Shown: positions 11,202 to 21,714, counted from the first letter of the stretch. The stretch is DNA of 64,000 nucleotides from Oscheius onirici (GCA_932521025.1 OW051470.1:4450501-4514500); one strand, 5' to 3'. Numbers and translations are program-made. Notes: generated from the sequence alone by a model not told the origin.

Positions 11202-12564
11202 ATGAATCGTGTCTATTATTTGCAGCTGCTACACGTACCTAATCACAAGAGACCTCTCGTCCATGAGTCGCGACTTTCCCCATTTATATGTCAACTCCAT
11301 GATTGTATCATTTTTAGGGTATTTGAAAACACAATATTTCAGTCAATATGTTTCCTCGGGACAGCCATTGATGTCGTTGGCTTGATCTGCGTGCTTTTTC
11401 GGTCTCCTTCCAGCATGTCTTTCCATTACAAAGCAATGATTATCAACTACCTCTCTCAATCTCTTTGCCTGCATTTGTATCTAATCGGCGGCGTCATTCC
11501 CATTTTCATATTACCTTGTGTGGCCGGATACTCGGGAGGTCTGTTCGGAGCACTGGGGATACCGATCAGCTGGCAGTACATCGGAACCATGTGGTTCATG
11601 GCTTGTAAGCAAATATTCATCAAAAATAAGAGCTCATCAAGGACAACAATTAGCTTTTCGAAATTTCAAATCCAAAAAGACAAAAGCCATAAATTGCAGC
11701 ATACGCCGGCTCAATGGCTGCTCCTTTTTATTACCGATGCGACATAATTCTTCCTCACAGCCATGTTCTCAATCATCGATACATACGATACTTTGGTTAT
11801 TCGCTCATGCTCATTTATCCATCCATAATCACTCCGCCAGTTTGGATCATATCTCTAGCCACAACTAATGTCACCGCTGTCAAAGAAGAAATGGCGTCAA
11901 AGTGCTCAAATCAGACGGATCTCTTGTACGATTCCGGAACTTTGGCTTTCAACTTTCTGTCCGGGTCGAATCCGTTTCAAATTTTCACTTTTGCCATTCT
12001 TCTCCTCGCCTTGTCTACTTGCATTGTAGCGATAACTCTCTTTTGTACATGGAGTTTGTACTATTTGGGCAAGAAAAGAGGACTCATGTCAGAGAGAACA
12101 AGACATATGCACAAAAAATATGTCTTCTCATTGATCTACCAGGTAGATATTAACTCATTTTATTTTTCAAAAGAGTACAGGTATCAGCTGCTCAGTTCTT
12201 TTTCTGTATTCCAATAGCGGTCGCGTGTGCCTTGGCTGTGACGAGCAGTGGTTATGCTGGTAGCTTTCTTTTGCTTTTACACATATTCTTTGCAGATCTG
12301 ATACATTTCTGCCTGTTCTGTCTGGGGATTTCCAGTCCCGCTGGAACAGTTACCATGATAGTCAGCTGTGAACCCTACAAACAGTTTCTGTATGAAAAAT
12401 GTCAGTTTTCTTACACGCGTTTAACTAGTTTTCTAGGGAGATTTATAATTCTCTTCACGACATGTGGCAAGGTCAAGTTGAAAGAACAAACGAGCAGTTC
12501 CTTCAAGACTACTACGGTTTCCGTCTCGACCTTCAGTAGAAACGTTGTGACTGTTGTTCAATGA
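11202..12564 (+). CDS. Srh-like serpentine chemoreceptor (7TM GPCR)
   Basis: Five exons. The reading starts MNRVYYLQLLHVPN at 11202; the true N-terminus is uncertain because no helix appears until LGTAIDVVGLICVLF. Helices follow in the expected order, with SPSSMSFHYKAMIINYL after TM1 (the K/S-P..M...K element of Srh/Str receptors) and SMAAPFYYRCDIILP at the end of TM3. Later come YGYSLMLIYPSIITPP, FAILLLALSTCIVAITLF and CLGISSPAGTVTMI, then a Ser/Thr-rich tail ending NVVTVVQ. Introns are at 11605-11699 and, at 36-40 nt each, near 12140, 12260 and 12400. Nematode Srh proteins are odorant receptors of ciliated sensory neurons; that role is inferred. It sits directly after the X-box gene. Confidence 0.78.
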
Positions 12565-13689
12565 ATGTTAGCGATAAAATATCGATCTTCCTTGTCATTT
12601 CTCCGTGCCCATTTGCTCCTGGCGATATTCTCGATGTGTCTTTGATCATCCGCACTTTGGAATCTTTGTTGAACTTCTAGAACAAGAACAAGACTTGTAC
12701 CATGTGTCGGTGATTCACGTTTCTGGTAACAGAATAGGAGAAAGAGCCAGTATTGGAGCTGCAGAGGTTAGAGAGGAAGATGTCTGGATTTCTAATAAAC
12801 ATTGTGACCAATGACTACGACAATCACTGGGTGATTTATAGTCCTGAAGAAATTATTCAGATCGAAGGTACTTCAAATATCTTTTCTAAACAATTCTTTA
12901 TATTGGGGACTGGCCGTTCGACCCAGTTGAAAACAACGAAGAACACTTCGTCACTTTGTGTCGATACGGACGGAAAATTTCGAAACAGGGATTCCACAGT
13001 GCCGAGAGCGATGGAATAACTTGTGTTGGACTTGCATCTGGAGTCAATGTTGGTCCAGTCAGGGTACTTTTTTTCTCTTTTTTTTACTAACAACCAGACG
13101 ACTTCGTCACCTGCCGACGTCGTAGCACGAAACTTTTCTACCTGATCTTTATCGTTTTCTAAAGCTTTCTACTTGCCTCTGACACAGTAAAAGTCTATAT
13201 AAACTCCAAGTTCAAAAGTGACTTGCCATCTACTCTTGACAACTCTTGACTTGCTACGACGATTCTCGTGGCCATGGACAAACAGACAGAGCCACAGAGT
13301 TGTAATGGAAAGACATGCTGGAAGGAGACCGAAAAAGCACGCAGATCAAGCCAACGACATCAATGGCTGTCACCATAACTTTTAAAGTTTAGATAAGATA
13401 ACTTTTTAGGTCAGTTTCTTGACTGGGCGAGTAGGAATGAGCAATGGAGCCGAGATGGGACTCGTTTTGAAATCGAGCCTTGCAGAAACTGAAGCTGGTC
13501 CAGTTACAGCCAAATTGGGGTGAGAACAGACAAAGAGCAGTATTTGAAGGATTCAGCCTTGAAATGACTACAGGAGTACGGAATGGAAACGGGACAGTGG
13601 GAGCTCAATTACTCGGAACAGGGTTCACTGTGGGCCGAGAGACGAGTGTCAGTCGGTTCGGAAGCAAACTCGGGTTCAAATTGTGGTAA
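12561..13689 (+). CDS. LRAT-like protein with nematode glycine-rich tail; catalytic Cys absent, reading frame broken
   Basis: The ATG overlaps the preceding stop (ATGA). In order the sequence reads PFAPGDILDV, HPHFGIFVELLEQEQDLYHV, ASIGAAEVREEDVW, SPEEII and NNEEHFVTLCRYG, the layout of LRAT/HRASLS acyltransferases. The tail reads GVRNGNGTVGAQLLGTGFTV and FGSKLGFKLW, typical of nematode relatives. In the NCEHF motif the catalytic cysteine is replaced (NEEHF), so acyl transfer is not expected. PGDILDV and HPHFGIF are in different frames, separated by a 2-nt GT excess at about 12635, and no clean splice joins the 12800-12910 segment. The intact tail argues against an old pseudogene; it may be a recent pseudogene or contain assembly indels. 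A family B repeat fills the intron at about 13073-13410. Confidence 0.6.
13095..13305 (+). repeat. Dispersed repeat family B, copy 1
   Basis: It contains CGTTTTCTAAAGCTTTCTAC, then TTGACTTGCTACGACGATTC and TCGTGGCCATGGACAAACAG. The same order recurs at 48688-48960 and, more diverged, at 54225-54400. It lies inside the LRAT-like gene's intron. No coding capacity is seen. Confidence 0.8.
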
Positions 13690-13712
13690 TAAATGATTTT
13701 ATACACGAAATG

Positions 13713-14197
13713 TTAACAATCTCCACATGTTTTCTTACAGTATTTGTCCTTATCGGACGCATAGATGGGATTTGAGCAAAACCCGTTGCTTGCCCAAGCT
13801 ACACAATTTGGAGAAGAGTCCACACAGATGGTAGTCGAGCAGAATCCACACGTAGCTGGACATTCTCTGGAAAAAAAATCTGGATAGAAATGATTGTCAG
13901 ACGTACTGTTCCATAAGAGGAATGTAACTTGGGTTAGTGCAGAGATTCGTCTTTTGAGAGCAATGGGCCGCAGGATCATCTATGCAGGAGTTTGCAGGCT
14001 TGGTGGAACCTCCGTCTGCCGAAATGACAGTAGTTCGGGTCACATCGCCGGTAACTACTCCACTACTTTGAATAGAAGCACCGACTGTGGAAGCAGGTGT
14101 CGACGAGCCACTCTGGGCATTAACAAATGCCACTGAACAAAAGATCTTGACAACAAGTATGATCACCTGATAAGGCAAAAAGAAGGAGAAATCTCAT
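13713..14197 (-). CDS. Small secreted protein with two ShK (six-Cys) domains
   Basis: Joining ATG at 14197 across a 34-nt intron gives MRFLLLFALSVAFVNAQ, a clean signal peptide. A Ser/Thr-rich linker follows, then ShK domain 1 (CIDDPAAHCSQKTNLCTN, finished after a second intron with ECPATCGFC) and ShK domain 2 (CVDSSPNCVAWASNGFCSN through YCKKTCGDC) ending at 13713. Donor GTACGT inside CAGTACGTCTG gives the in-frame MEQ-ECP joint. ShK domains fold with three disulfides. In nematodes they occur in many secreted and cuticle-associated proteins; family members elsewhere block potassium channels, but nothing here tests that. Encodes about 137 residues. Confidence 0.85.
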
Positions 14198-14415
14198 AGC
14201 AGCAGATCAATTGATTCAACACTCCTTTATAAAACGTAGACAAATCTTCTGCATAAGCTGGAACTGATCCTCTTTGTGTCCACGGAAGTGGTGATAAGAA
14301 GTGCGGAAGGAAGGCAAAGGAACAGTCTGACAAATCGTTTATAATCAAAATTGTAAATTCATCGTAATTTTCTAATTTCATCCAAAAAGGATGCCCTGGT
14401 TTGAGAGAGGAGATT

Positions 14416-14625
14416 ATGATCCAGTCTATTGGTATCATTGTGCAAGTTGTTTTGTTCGTTCTGGTAGCACTCATAGGAAATTGGAGTATGACAATAGAAT
14501 GTGATTCACAATGTTTAATTGAAGATTATTCTTGCACTTTCTTTGGAAAGAGTCAAGCGAAACAATCTAGTTTTCGAAGTTTTCTCGAAAGCCAAGACAA
14601 GTGTAACGTAATCCTTTGTTTTTAA
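14416..14625 (+). CDS. Candidate small secreted Cys-containing peptide
   Basis: Single open frame of 69 residues. MIQSIGIIVQVVLFVLVALI looks like a signal peptide or anchor; it is followed by ECDSQCLIEDYSC and ends DKCNVILCF, so five cysteines lie after the hydrophobic stretch. There are no introns and no recognised family. It sits in the gap between the ShK gene and TM9SF2. Evidence is composition only; it could be fortuitous. Confidence 0.3.
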   Translation: MIQSIGIIVQVVLFVLVALIGNWSMTIECDSQCLIEDYSCTFFGKSQAKQSSFRSFLESQDKCNVILCF

Positions 14626-14693
14626 ACGTTTGTTTATAAATTGTCGAAAAAGTGTAAAATAGAAGTTTCCGCTTGTGCTGAATCAATCGCAGA

Positions 14694-16833
14694 ATGTGGC
14701 TCCTTGTGCTGCTGAATGTGGCCTTCCTTGGTAGAGCCTTCTATCTTCCGGGCCTCGCTCCCGTCAACTTTTGTGAAAACGCCCAGCCAGGCTGTCAGGT
14801 GACTCTTTTCTCGCTTAGTTGAAACTTCACTCATTCCAGTCCAACGTCACTCTCTACGTGAATCGTCTGAGTAGCGACCAGTCGGTCATCCCTTACGAGT
14901 ACCACAGTTTCGACTTTTGTATTGGATCGGAAGACGAGTCGCCAGTCGAGAATCTCGGCCAAGTTCTCTTTGGAGAAAGAATCCGTCCCAGTCTGTACGA
15001 GATCTCCTTCCTCCAGAACAAGACATGCTCCCATCTCTGTACCAAGAAATATTCCGGAAGAGACACCGAACAGAAGCTGCTGCGTCTTCTCAAGGGAATC
15101 GTCCTCAACTACCAGAACAATTGGATCGTCGACAATATGCCAGTGACCTTCTGCTTCCTGAACGAAGAAGAGGTGAATGTCTGCTCCACCGGCTTTCCCA
15201 TGGGCTGCTATGTGAACCAGGAAGGCCGTCAACAACACGCCTGTGTTTTGGATTCTCGTCTCAGTCAACCCGACAGCTATTACATTTTCAACCACGTCGA
15301 TATCCTGATCGAGTACCGTGATATGAGTCAGGAGAAAAACTTTTTGGAAGATAAGATTGGCGGACGAATCATTCACATCAAGGTGACACCGAGATCGATC
15401 AAACACAACTCCGAGACCGAACTCAATTGTGGATTCGAGGCACCTCCTTTGGGCTTGAAAACGAAGGATGAAGAGGCTCAAATCACTTACAGTTACAGCG
15501 TCGAATGGAAGGTTTGTCCCTTTTCTATTCTGCTTTTACAAATTTTCAGGAAACTGACGTGAAGTGGACTTCTCGCTGGGACTACATTCTCGACTCTATC
15601 CCTCACTCCAACATCCAATGGTTCTCCATCATGAACTCTTGTCTCATCGTCCTTCTGCTCTCCGTCATGGTCGGAGTCATTCTCTGTCGTGCTCTTTCGA
15701 ACGATATCGCCACTTACAACCGTCCGCAGTCGTTGGAAGAGGCTCAAGAAGATTTCGGCTGGAAGCTGATTCATGCCGACGTTTTCCGTGCGCCCAGTTA
15801 TTCTATGATCCTCTCAGTTTTCGTCGGAGCTGGCTGTCAGACTCTCTTCATGGTCAGCATCACTCTGGTCGTTGCCTGTCTCGGATTCCTGTCACCGGCT
15901 AACAGAGGAGCCCTTATTACCTTCGGAATCGTCTTCTACGTCTTCTTCGGTATTGTGGCCGGCTACGTCTCTGCCCGCCTTTACAAGAGTAAGTCCATTT
16001 TCAAGTCTAGGCCAATTCTCTTTATCTTTAGCCTTCCACGGAATCCACTGGAAGACGAATGTCGTCCTGACGAGTTTCCTCGTTCCTGGTATCTTGTTTT
16101 CCATCTTCTTCTTCACCAACACCCTTCTCTGGACTAAAGGATCTTCGGCAGCCGTTCCTTTCGGCACCCTATTGGCTCTTCTCGCTCTTTGGATTTTCGT
16201 TTCTACTCCATTGACATTCATCGGAGCATACTCTGGCTTCAAGATGGACGTCATTCCTGCTCCAATTCGCACCAATTTTATTGCTCGCGAGATTCCGGAG
16301 CAGAACTTCTTCACTCGTCCCTTGCCTGCCATGCTGATGGGAGGAATTCTGCCGTTTGGATGCATCTTCATCCAGCTCTTCTACATTCTCAACAGTATCT
16401 GGTAAGCTTGTTTCCCTTTCCTAAAGATACCAGACCAGGTCTCATTCAAACTTCTACTACATGTTCGGCTTCCTGTTCCTGGTCTACGTCATCTTGATCA
16501 TCACTTCCTCCCTGACTACGATTCTTTTGGCCTATTTCCATCTGTGTTCTGAAGATCATCAGTGGTGGTGGAGATCCTTCCTGACTTCTGGATTCAGTGC
16601 CGGCTATCTCTTCCTCTACTGTGTCTATTTCTTCAACACTAAACTGACTATTTCTGGAGCCATATCCACCATCTTGTACTTCTCCTATACGACCATTTTC
16701 GTCTTCATGTTCTTCCTCATGACAGGTTTCTTTCCTCTTATTTTCCTAAACATCGATACTCTCAGGAACCATTGGATTGTTGGCCACATACGCCTTTGTT
16801 TGGAAGCTGTTCAGCTCTATCAAAGTGGACTGA
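14694..16833 (+). CDS. TM9SF2: Transmembrane 9 superfamily member 2 (nonaspanin)
   Basis: Six exons: 14694-14798, 14840-15511, 15550-15988, 16032-16401, 16439-16725 and 16766-16833. A signal peptide leads into FYLPGLAPVNFC, the mature N-terminus typical of TM9SF2. The lumenal domain contains NLGQVLFGERI, NNWIVDNMPVTFC and YIFNHVDI, followed by RWDYIL...HIQWFSIMNS-type sequence (here NIQWFSIMNSCLIVLLL) and the polytopic region with GFLSPANRGAL, PLTFIGAYSGF and GGILPFGCIFIQLF. The C-terminus is IKVD, the KXD Golgi-retention signal of the family. TM9SF proteins sit in Golgi and endosomal membranes and support sorting of membrane proteins and glycosyltransferases. A splice acceptor lies 1 nt before the ATG. 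Length and order match the family; this is among the surest calls here. Confidence 0.97.
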
Positions 16834-16978
16834 TGGAGGAGACGTCTTTTTAAGAGATCTCACCAATCAATGTCTTTTGTTTGAAATAAATGGTGACCAT
16901 ATCTTTTGTTCGTATTCCATTTTTCAAAAATGTAATTGAGAGAAAAGGTAAAAACTAATTTATCTAGAACTGTCAGGT

Positions 16979-17388
16979 TTACAACTGTGATGCCTTTCCG
17001 GTTTTAAGAGCTTCGGCTTCTATTTTCAGTTCATACAGTTGACGAAGTTGCTCTTCTTGAAAGTTATCCAAGTCATCCAAATCTTTTCCTATCACTCCTT
17101 TCACTATTCCTTTGTTTGAAAGCTAAAAAGGGAAAGTTAGAAAATAGACTTATTCCTTACCTGTTTTGATATTTGATTGCTGTAGTCAATCCATTCGTTA
17201 AAAAATCCGTGCAAAAACTTCTGATCTGTTACGTTCTTGTGAGCTCGGAATTCGGCTTTTACGTACTGGTCTCCTAGGAAACGAACTTGCGGAGGAAGAC
17301 CATAATGAAGGCGCAAAATGCGCTTGAACAAGACCAATGGGAACAGTCTGGGCTCGATTGTTGCTTCTAGTGCTTTTCTAATGGCCAT
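16979..17388 (-). CDS. SDHAF3: Succinate dehydrogenase assembly factor 3 (ACN9/SDHAF3, LYR family)
   Basis: Two exons; ATG at 17388 (MAIRKALEATIEPRLFPLVL), stop at 16979. KRILRLHYGLP followed by FLGDQYVKAEFRAHKNV and FFNEWIDYSNQI is the diagnostic Acn9 core. The second exon adds a Leu/Glu-rich helix (DDLDNFQEEQLRQLYELKIE). The protein acts in the mitochondrial matrix, helping mature the iron-sulfur subunit SDHB of complex II. A TTTTTTCAG acceptor lies 3 nt upstream of the ATG, consistent with trans-splicing. It is downstream of DLAT and the SILK protein on the same strand, so may be part of the same operon. Confidence 0.9.
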
Positions 17389-17750
17389 TCTCTGAAAAAA
17401 ATTGATAGTTCGACTAAGAGAAACGCTGAATGAGGAATACCACCCTTTGTGTCAGGTTCTCGTTACGTACTGCCTCTGAACCAACGCGCAAAGATTTGTC
17501 ACATCAAGACTAGCCGTTTCATAAAAGTCTGGTTCAACTTCCGGAATCACGACTAGTTCTTAGCAAACGTAAACATTTCCAGCCGGAACAAAACAGTGGA
17601 GACATCAACCCTAGGTCAATTAAAACAATTTATACAATAATATAATTGAATGATTTGAAAAACAGCAGAGGCAACAAAGTGGAACAATAGAAGAGAAAAT
17701 CCAATAAATGATGGGATGTAAAAAATCAAAACAGGAAATCTTCACAAAGT
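17389..17750. other. Gap between SDHAF3 and the SILK protein gene (362 nt)
   Basis: No open frame or repeat recognised. The end nearest 17389 is pyrimidine-rich on the minus strand and ends in the putative trans-splice acceptor of SDHAF3. A separate promoter or a long intercistronic region would both fit. Confidence 0.4.
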
Positions 17751-18871
17751 CTACTCAACAAAACTAATAGTACCGTTCTTGGTATCCAATTGAAGGTTAT
17801 TCGATAAAGGCATCGCGCACAGAGCAACCCATGTTATTTTGAAGCGTTCATACGGTTTTCCTTCCATTCGGTATTTCTTTATAAACTCTGAATTCATGTC
17901 GACCAGCTGAAAACAAATTGCATGTGTAAGAGAGAAAAACTGACCTTTAGGGTTTTGTGCACTTTGATCAGCTCGTGTAACTTCCAATAAAGATCCGCCA
18001 CGGTCGTGATATCATCACAATGAGCAGGCTTGAGAGAACTGTCGACATCAAGCTGCATCTCTTAAAATTAAATGATTAAGAGGGATACATTAGAGATTTC
18101 TACGTTGCTTTTCTTTTCTTTCCGAATTATTGAAAATGGACTTTAGCTGTGGTTGAGTCTCCGAAGTATAGCCAATACGTTTGATAACAAAGTTGAATGG
18201 CAGGTTTCGTTTTTTAGGAAGCAGTTTTTGAGATTCTGGTGCCTCGAATTCTTGAATAGTATCATTTTCTTCAAACTTGACATGTTGAATGGCTTTCTTA
18301 GTTGGCTGTTTCTTTGTCGGATTCTTCAAGATGGACTTCAGAACTGAAAATCGAAGTTTAAATTCAAACAGACAACCCACTATTTTTCACAGGCGACCAG
18401 TCTACTCTAGGTCGTTGATCAGCCTTTGAGGAAGTTTTGGGAGTGCAGCCGTCTTGATCCCAGACGATTTTACCGTCTTTGGCGGTCGTTTGACCATGAC
18501 CTGGAACGAGAGGATCTTCAGAAAGAGAACCCAGATTCTTGTTGGCGAGGAGAAGTTTCCTGACAGAGGTGATATCTGAAAAACGAGACTCCTTACGGAG
18601 TGACGAGAAAACCTCACTGAGATTATGAAGCAAGTCTCCTAGCTCATCGACAGGCGTTGCGCTTATCTCAGCCGGAGAATTATTGTTTTGCAGTTCCTCC
18701 GTGGATGTACTCGTTTTCGTCAAACTGTTGACCGTTCGCATTTTGTACAAACGGAGTGAGCCATCAGAACCGTCAGAATCACTGCTAGAATCGGCCGTGT
18801 CGTATGGAGACTGAACGTAAAACATATTGAAAACATGAAATTGTCACCTCCTTCCTCCTGTAGTCTGTCAT
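17751..18871 (-). CDS. Low-complexity protein with PP1-docking motifs (SILK plus RVxF-like)
   Basis: Best start is ATG at 18871 (MTDYRRKE), spliced over a 37-nt intron to SPYDTADSSSDSDGSDGS; an alternative is ATG at 18825 (MFYVQ). A Ser/Asp-rich N-terminus is followed by ELGDLLHNLSEVFSSLRKES. Then VKNILKSILKNPTKKQPTKK precedes HVKFEENDTIQEF, and the C-terminus ends NNLQLDTKNGTISFVE. SILK ([GS]IL[RK]) followed by a VxF motif at this spacing is the classic double docking signature of protein phosphatase 1 regulators (as in Repo-Man and inhibitor-2). A PP1-binding role is therefore inferred; no catalytic domain is present. It lies 133 nt downstream of the DLAT stop with an acceptor 15 nt before its ATG. 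Confidence 0.7.
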
Positions 18872-19004
18872 GTGTAACAAAGTCTAAAAGTGACTAGAAT
18901 AATTTCAGTACATCGTAAATAGTGAAGGTATACGGCATTGAACCAGAAATGAGCAAAGAAAGTTTTAAAATCCAATTTTATTCAGTTATATTAGTCTGTC
19001 ATAT

Positions 19005-20773
19005 CTAGAGAAGCATTGTATGGGGCTTCTCGAGAAACTCTTTGAAATGGCGGATCCAAACTGCTCCTACAGCACCATCAACAGTTCTGTGATCACACGA
19101 CAGAGTAATCTTCATAACCTTCGCAGTCCGATAATCTTCTTTCTCGTCGGGAATAAGTTTCTCCTGTGATCCGCCGACAGCCAGAATACAGGATTGCGGA
19201 GGATTGATGATAGCGGTGAAGTCGCTGACACTTCCGAACATTCCCAGATTCGAGACAGTGAAAGTACCGCCTTGGAACTCGTGAGGCTGAAGCTTGCCAT
19301 CTCGAGCACGAAGAGCCAGTTCTTTTATTTCGGAAGAAATGGTGGCGACACCCTGGAGATTTAGAGCTTGCAGAAAAAGAACAAACCTTGACATGAGCGT
19401 TGAAAATTATTGGAGTGATCAGTCCGGCCGGAGTTGAAACGGCGACAGACACATCGACAGAGTGATTTTTGCGAATAAAGGTGTCCATAAAGAAGCTATT
19501 GCACTCGGGAACACGCTGACAAGCAAGGGCCGATGCCTTCACAACAAAGTCGTTGATAGATAGCTTGCCAGATCCGGAATTATTTTTGAGCATATCATTT
19601 AGTTTGGAACGAATTCTGAAAGAAAGAAAAAAGTAAATTAAAAACATAGAACTACGAAGAAGTGAATAATAATCACTTACTGGATCAAATTGTCGAGATT
19701 GATCTCGCTGGTCAAGTAATAATGAGGAATCGTCGATTTGCTCTCCGTGAGACGTTTTGCAATGATTCGACGCATGTTTGTCAGCGGAATGTCCTAGAAT
19801 CTATTCGTTGTTGAAAACCGAATGAACTTACAGTATATTCCTGGTTGGAATGACCAGCTTCTGCTGCTTTGGTGGCTGTTTCAGTCTTTTTTGGAGCTCC
19901 CTGCAGATCTGCAGCCAAGATTCGCCCATTTGGTCCACTACCGGCGACTACTCCTAGGTCCAGCCCTCTCTCAGCAGCTAGCTTCCGGGCGAAGGGAGTT
20001 GCGCTCACTCGAGATGAAGCCAGGTGGTGCTCAGGAGATGGATTTTTAGGAGCAACTTCAGACATCTGCTCACCCTTTGGTGGTGAAATGGGAGCCGATT
20101 TTCCCTTTTCTTCTTTAGGAGCCTGAAAAGACAATGCAAACTTTTCGAAAACATTGTAATGTTTTACCTTTTCACTGGTAAAGGTAGAGCCACTCTCGTC
20201 TTCCTTGAAATCAGTAAAAGCTGCAACATCGTCTTTGCTCTCAACAATGATGCAGAGAAGACGACCGATTGGAATATCTTTAGTGCCTTCCTCAATCAAA
20301 ATTTTCGCTAGAAAACCTTCTTCCGGTGTTTCAAAGCCCATAGTCGCTTTGTCAGTCTCAATCTCACAAAGGAGATCGCCCTCGGCCAGTTCATCTCCAA
20401 CTTGCTTCTGCCAGCTAACAACTGTTCCCATTTCCATAGTGGGTGACAGTGCAGGCAATGTAACAAGTTTGTGGGTAGGAAGAGCCGCTAAGGGGTAAAA
20501 TATATAACAAAATTTACATTGAACGTACTGTTGTAAAGGCGAACTCCCTGGATTGAAGCAAATGATACGGTGCTTGAAGCATTCTTCAGCAAGTTGACAG
20601 ACGTCTTTGTTGAGAGGCTACGGCTGGAACATGAATTCTTATACAATGAACAGTCGATAGAAATACTTAGAGTTGCCTGAAGCTGGCACAGCACAGCCAA
20701 TGCTTCCACGGAAATCCCAAGGAAAAGAACCTATAGTACGCAGTGGCAGGCTTCTAGTCGGTATTTTCGTCAT
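19005..20773 (-). CDS. DLAT: Pyruvate dehydrogenase complex E2, dihydrolipoamide acetyltransferase
   Basis: ATG at 20773 ([17 protein letters not shown]), a mitochondrial presequence split by short introns. A single lipoyl domain follows ([19 protein letters not shown] and the lipoyl-lysine motif [11 protein letters not shown]), then a peripheral-subunit-binding domain ([26 protein letters not shown]). The catalytic core has [57 protein letters not shown] and the active-site motif [11 protein letters not shown], ending HTMLL at 19005. It transfers acetyl groups from lipoate to CoA in the mitochondrial matrix. Human DLAT has two lipoyl domains; here there is one. TTCGTTTTCAG lies 8 nt before the ATG, suggesting trans-splicing; AATAAA-type sequence follows the stop. 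Confidence 0.96.
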
Positions 20774-21119
20774 CCTTTTTTCTGAAAACGAACATTAGAC
20801 AAGTGGAAAACATGGACAAAAATCGAGGGAGATTCGTGGAGGTGCAAGTTCTGCCGCAGAACAAGACATTTGAAAGAAGGTTCGTCGTAAAACCATTGTA
20901 GTTCGTAGTAGGACCAGTAAACGCACTACCGTAATAATCCGCACCATTTTTTTTTTGGGTCATGACTGGTTGACCATGTTCTCACAAACTAGGGTGAAAA
21001 ACCTCTTTCATGATTTCTGCACAAGTTCATTCCTTCGTACGTGTTTATCGTGTTTAATTCAGTTATCTCTTCTTGCTTATTTTTTCAGCATTCGCTTCGA
21101 GTCTTCATAAAACGGCACA
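20774..21119. other. Divergent intergenic region between DLAT and the 21120 gene
   Basis: No gene supported. On the minus strand an open frame (MTQKKNGADYYGSAF, about 20963-20780) runs into the DLAT acceptor; I read it as DLAT outron rather than coding sequence. Confidence 0.4.
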
Positions 21120-21714
21120 ATGGCTTGTAAGTTCTTGTTTCTTACCATGTTATTTTTTGTTACAGTTTCTGATGATGGATGGGGATCGCCTGTGGAGACT
21201 GAAATCAACACCTTCGACGATGGTCCGATGAACAATGTCTCCCAGCCACTGAAGGTTCTCGATGTTCAACAAGAAACTCCTATTCTTCATGCTCATAATC
21301 CGGCCCAGTATCAAGTTTTTCCCACGACCGTTCACATGCAAACTTCTCCGTCTGTTCCACAGACTAGTGCCGTTCCCTCGCCTGTCCAGAAAGCCGAAGT
21401 TATTCAGCTTCAGCCTCAAAACCAGATGATTACGGAACGTGTGGAGGTGTCCCCGACTCCCATTATGTGTTCCTCAGGTGGGTATTTTTTGCTGTGTAAA
21501 ATATCTTTTCCTAGGCAGTTGTATCGGTTCATCTGTTAGCCGCCCAGTCGTCGATAAGGTAGCTCCTGTTGAGTCGAATTTGCCCTTCGAGGATCCGACC
21601 TTGTTCCTTCAATCTCGTATTGCTTTGGCTCTCGGTTCTTTCGGTCAGGAGTTGCAGAACATCTGTGTTGATTTCCATGCCCTCCCGCAGTTCAAGAAAC
21701 GTGGTAACGACTAA
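21120..21714 (+). CDS. Small protein of unknown function
   Basis: Reads ATGGCTT then a 40-nt candidate intron with GTAAGT donor and TTTTTGTTACAG acceptor, then SDDGWGSPVETEINTFDDGP, a Gln/Pro/Val-rich middle (PTTVHMQTSPSVPQTSAVPS), a second short intron at about 21478-21513, and GSCIGSSVSRPVVDKV to HALPQFKKRGND at 21714. Spliced length is about 180 residues. If the first intron is retained the frame stays open and encodes MACKFLFLTMLFFVTVS, a good signal peptide, so splicing could switch between cytosolic and secreted forms. I do not recognise the family. Confidence 0.5.

Noticed and set aside
14831-15481. 216-codon minus-strand frame over TM9SF2 exon 2
   Set aside because: Antisense shadow of a clearly conserved exon.
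20780-20963. Minus-strand open frame MTQKKNGADYYGSAF upstream of DLAT
   Set aside because: It ends at a strong acceptor right before the DLAT ATG; reads better as outron than as a gene.
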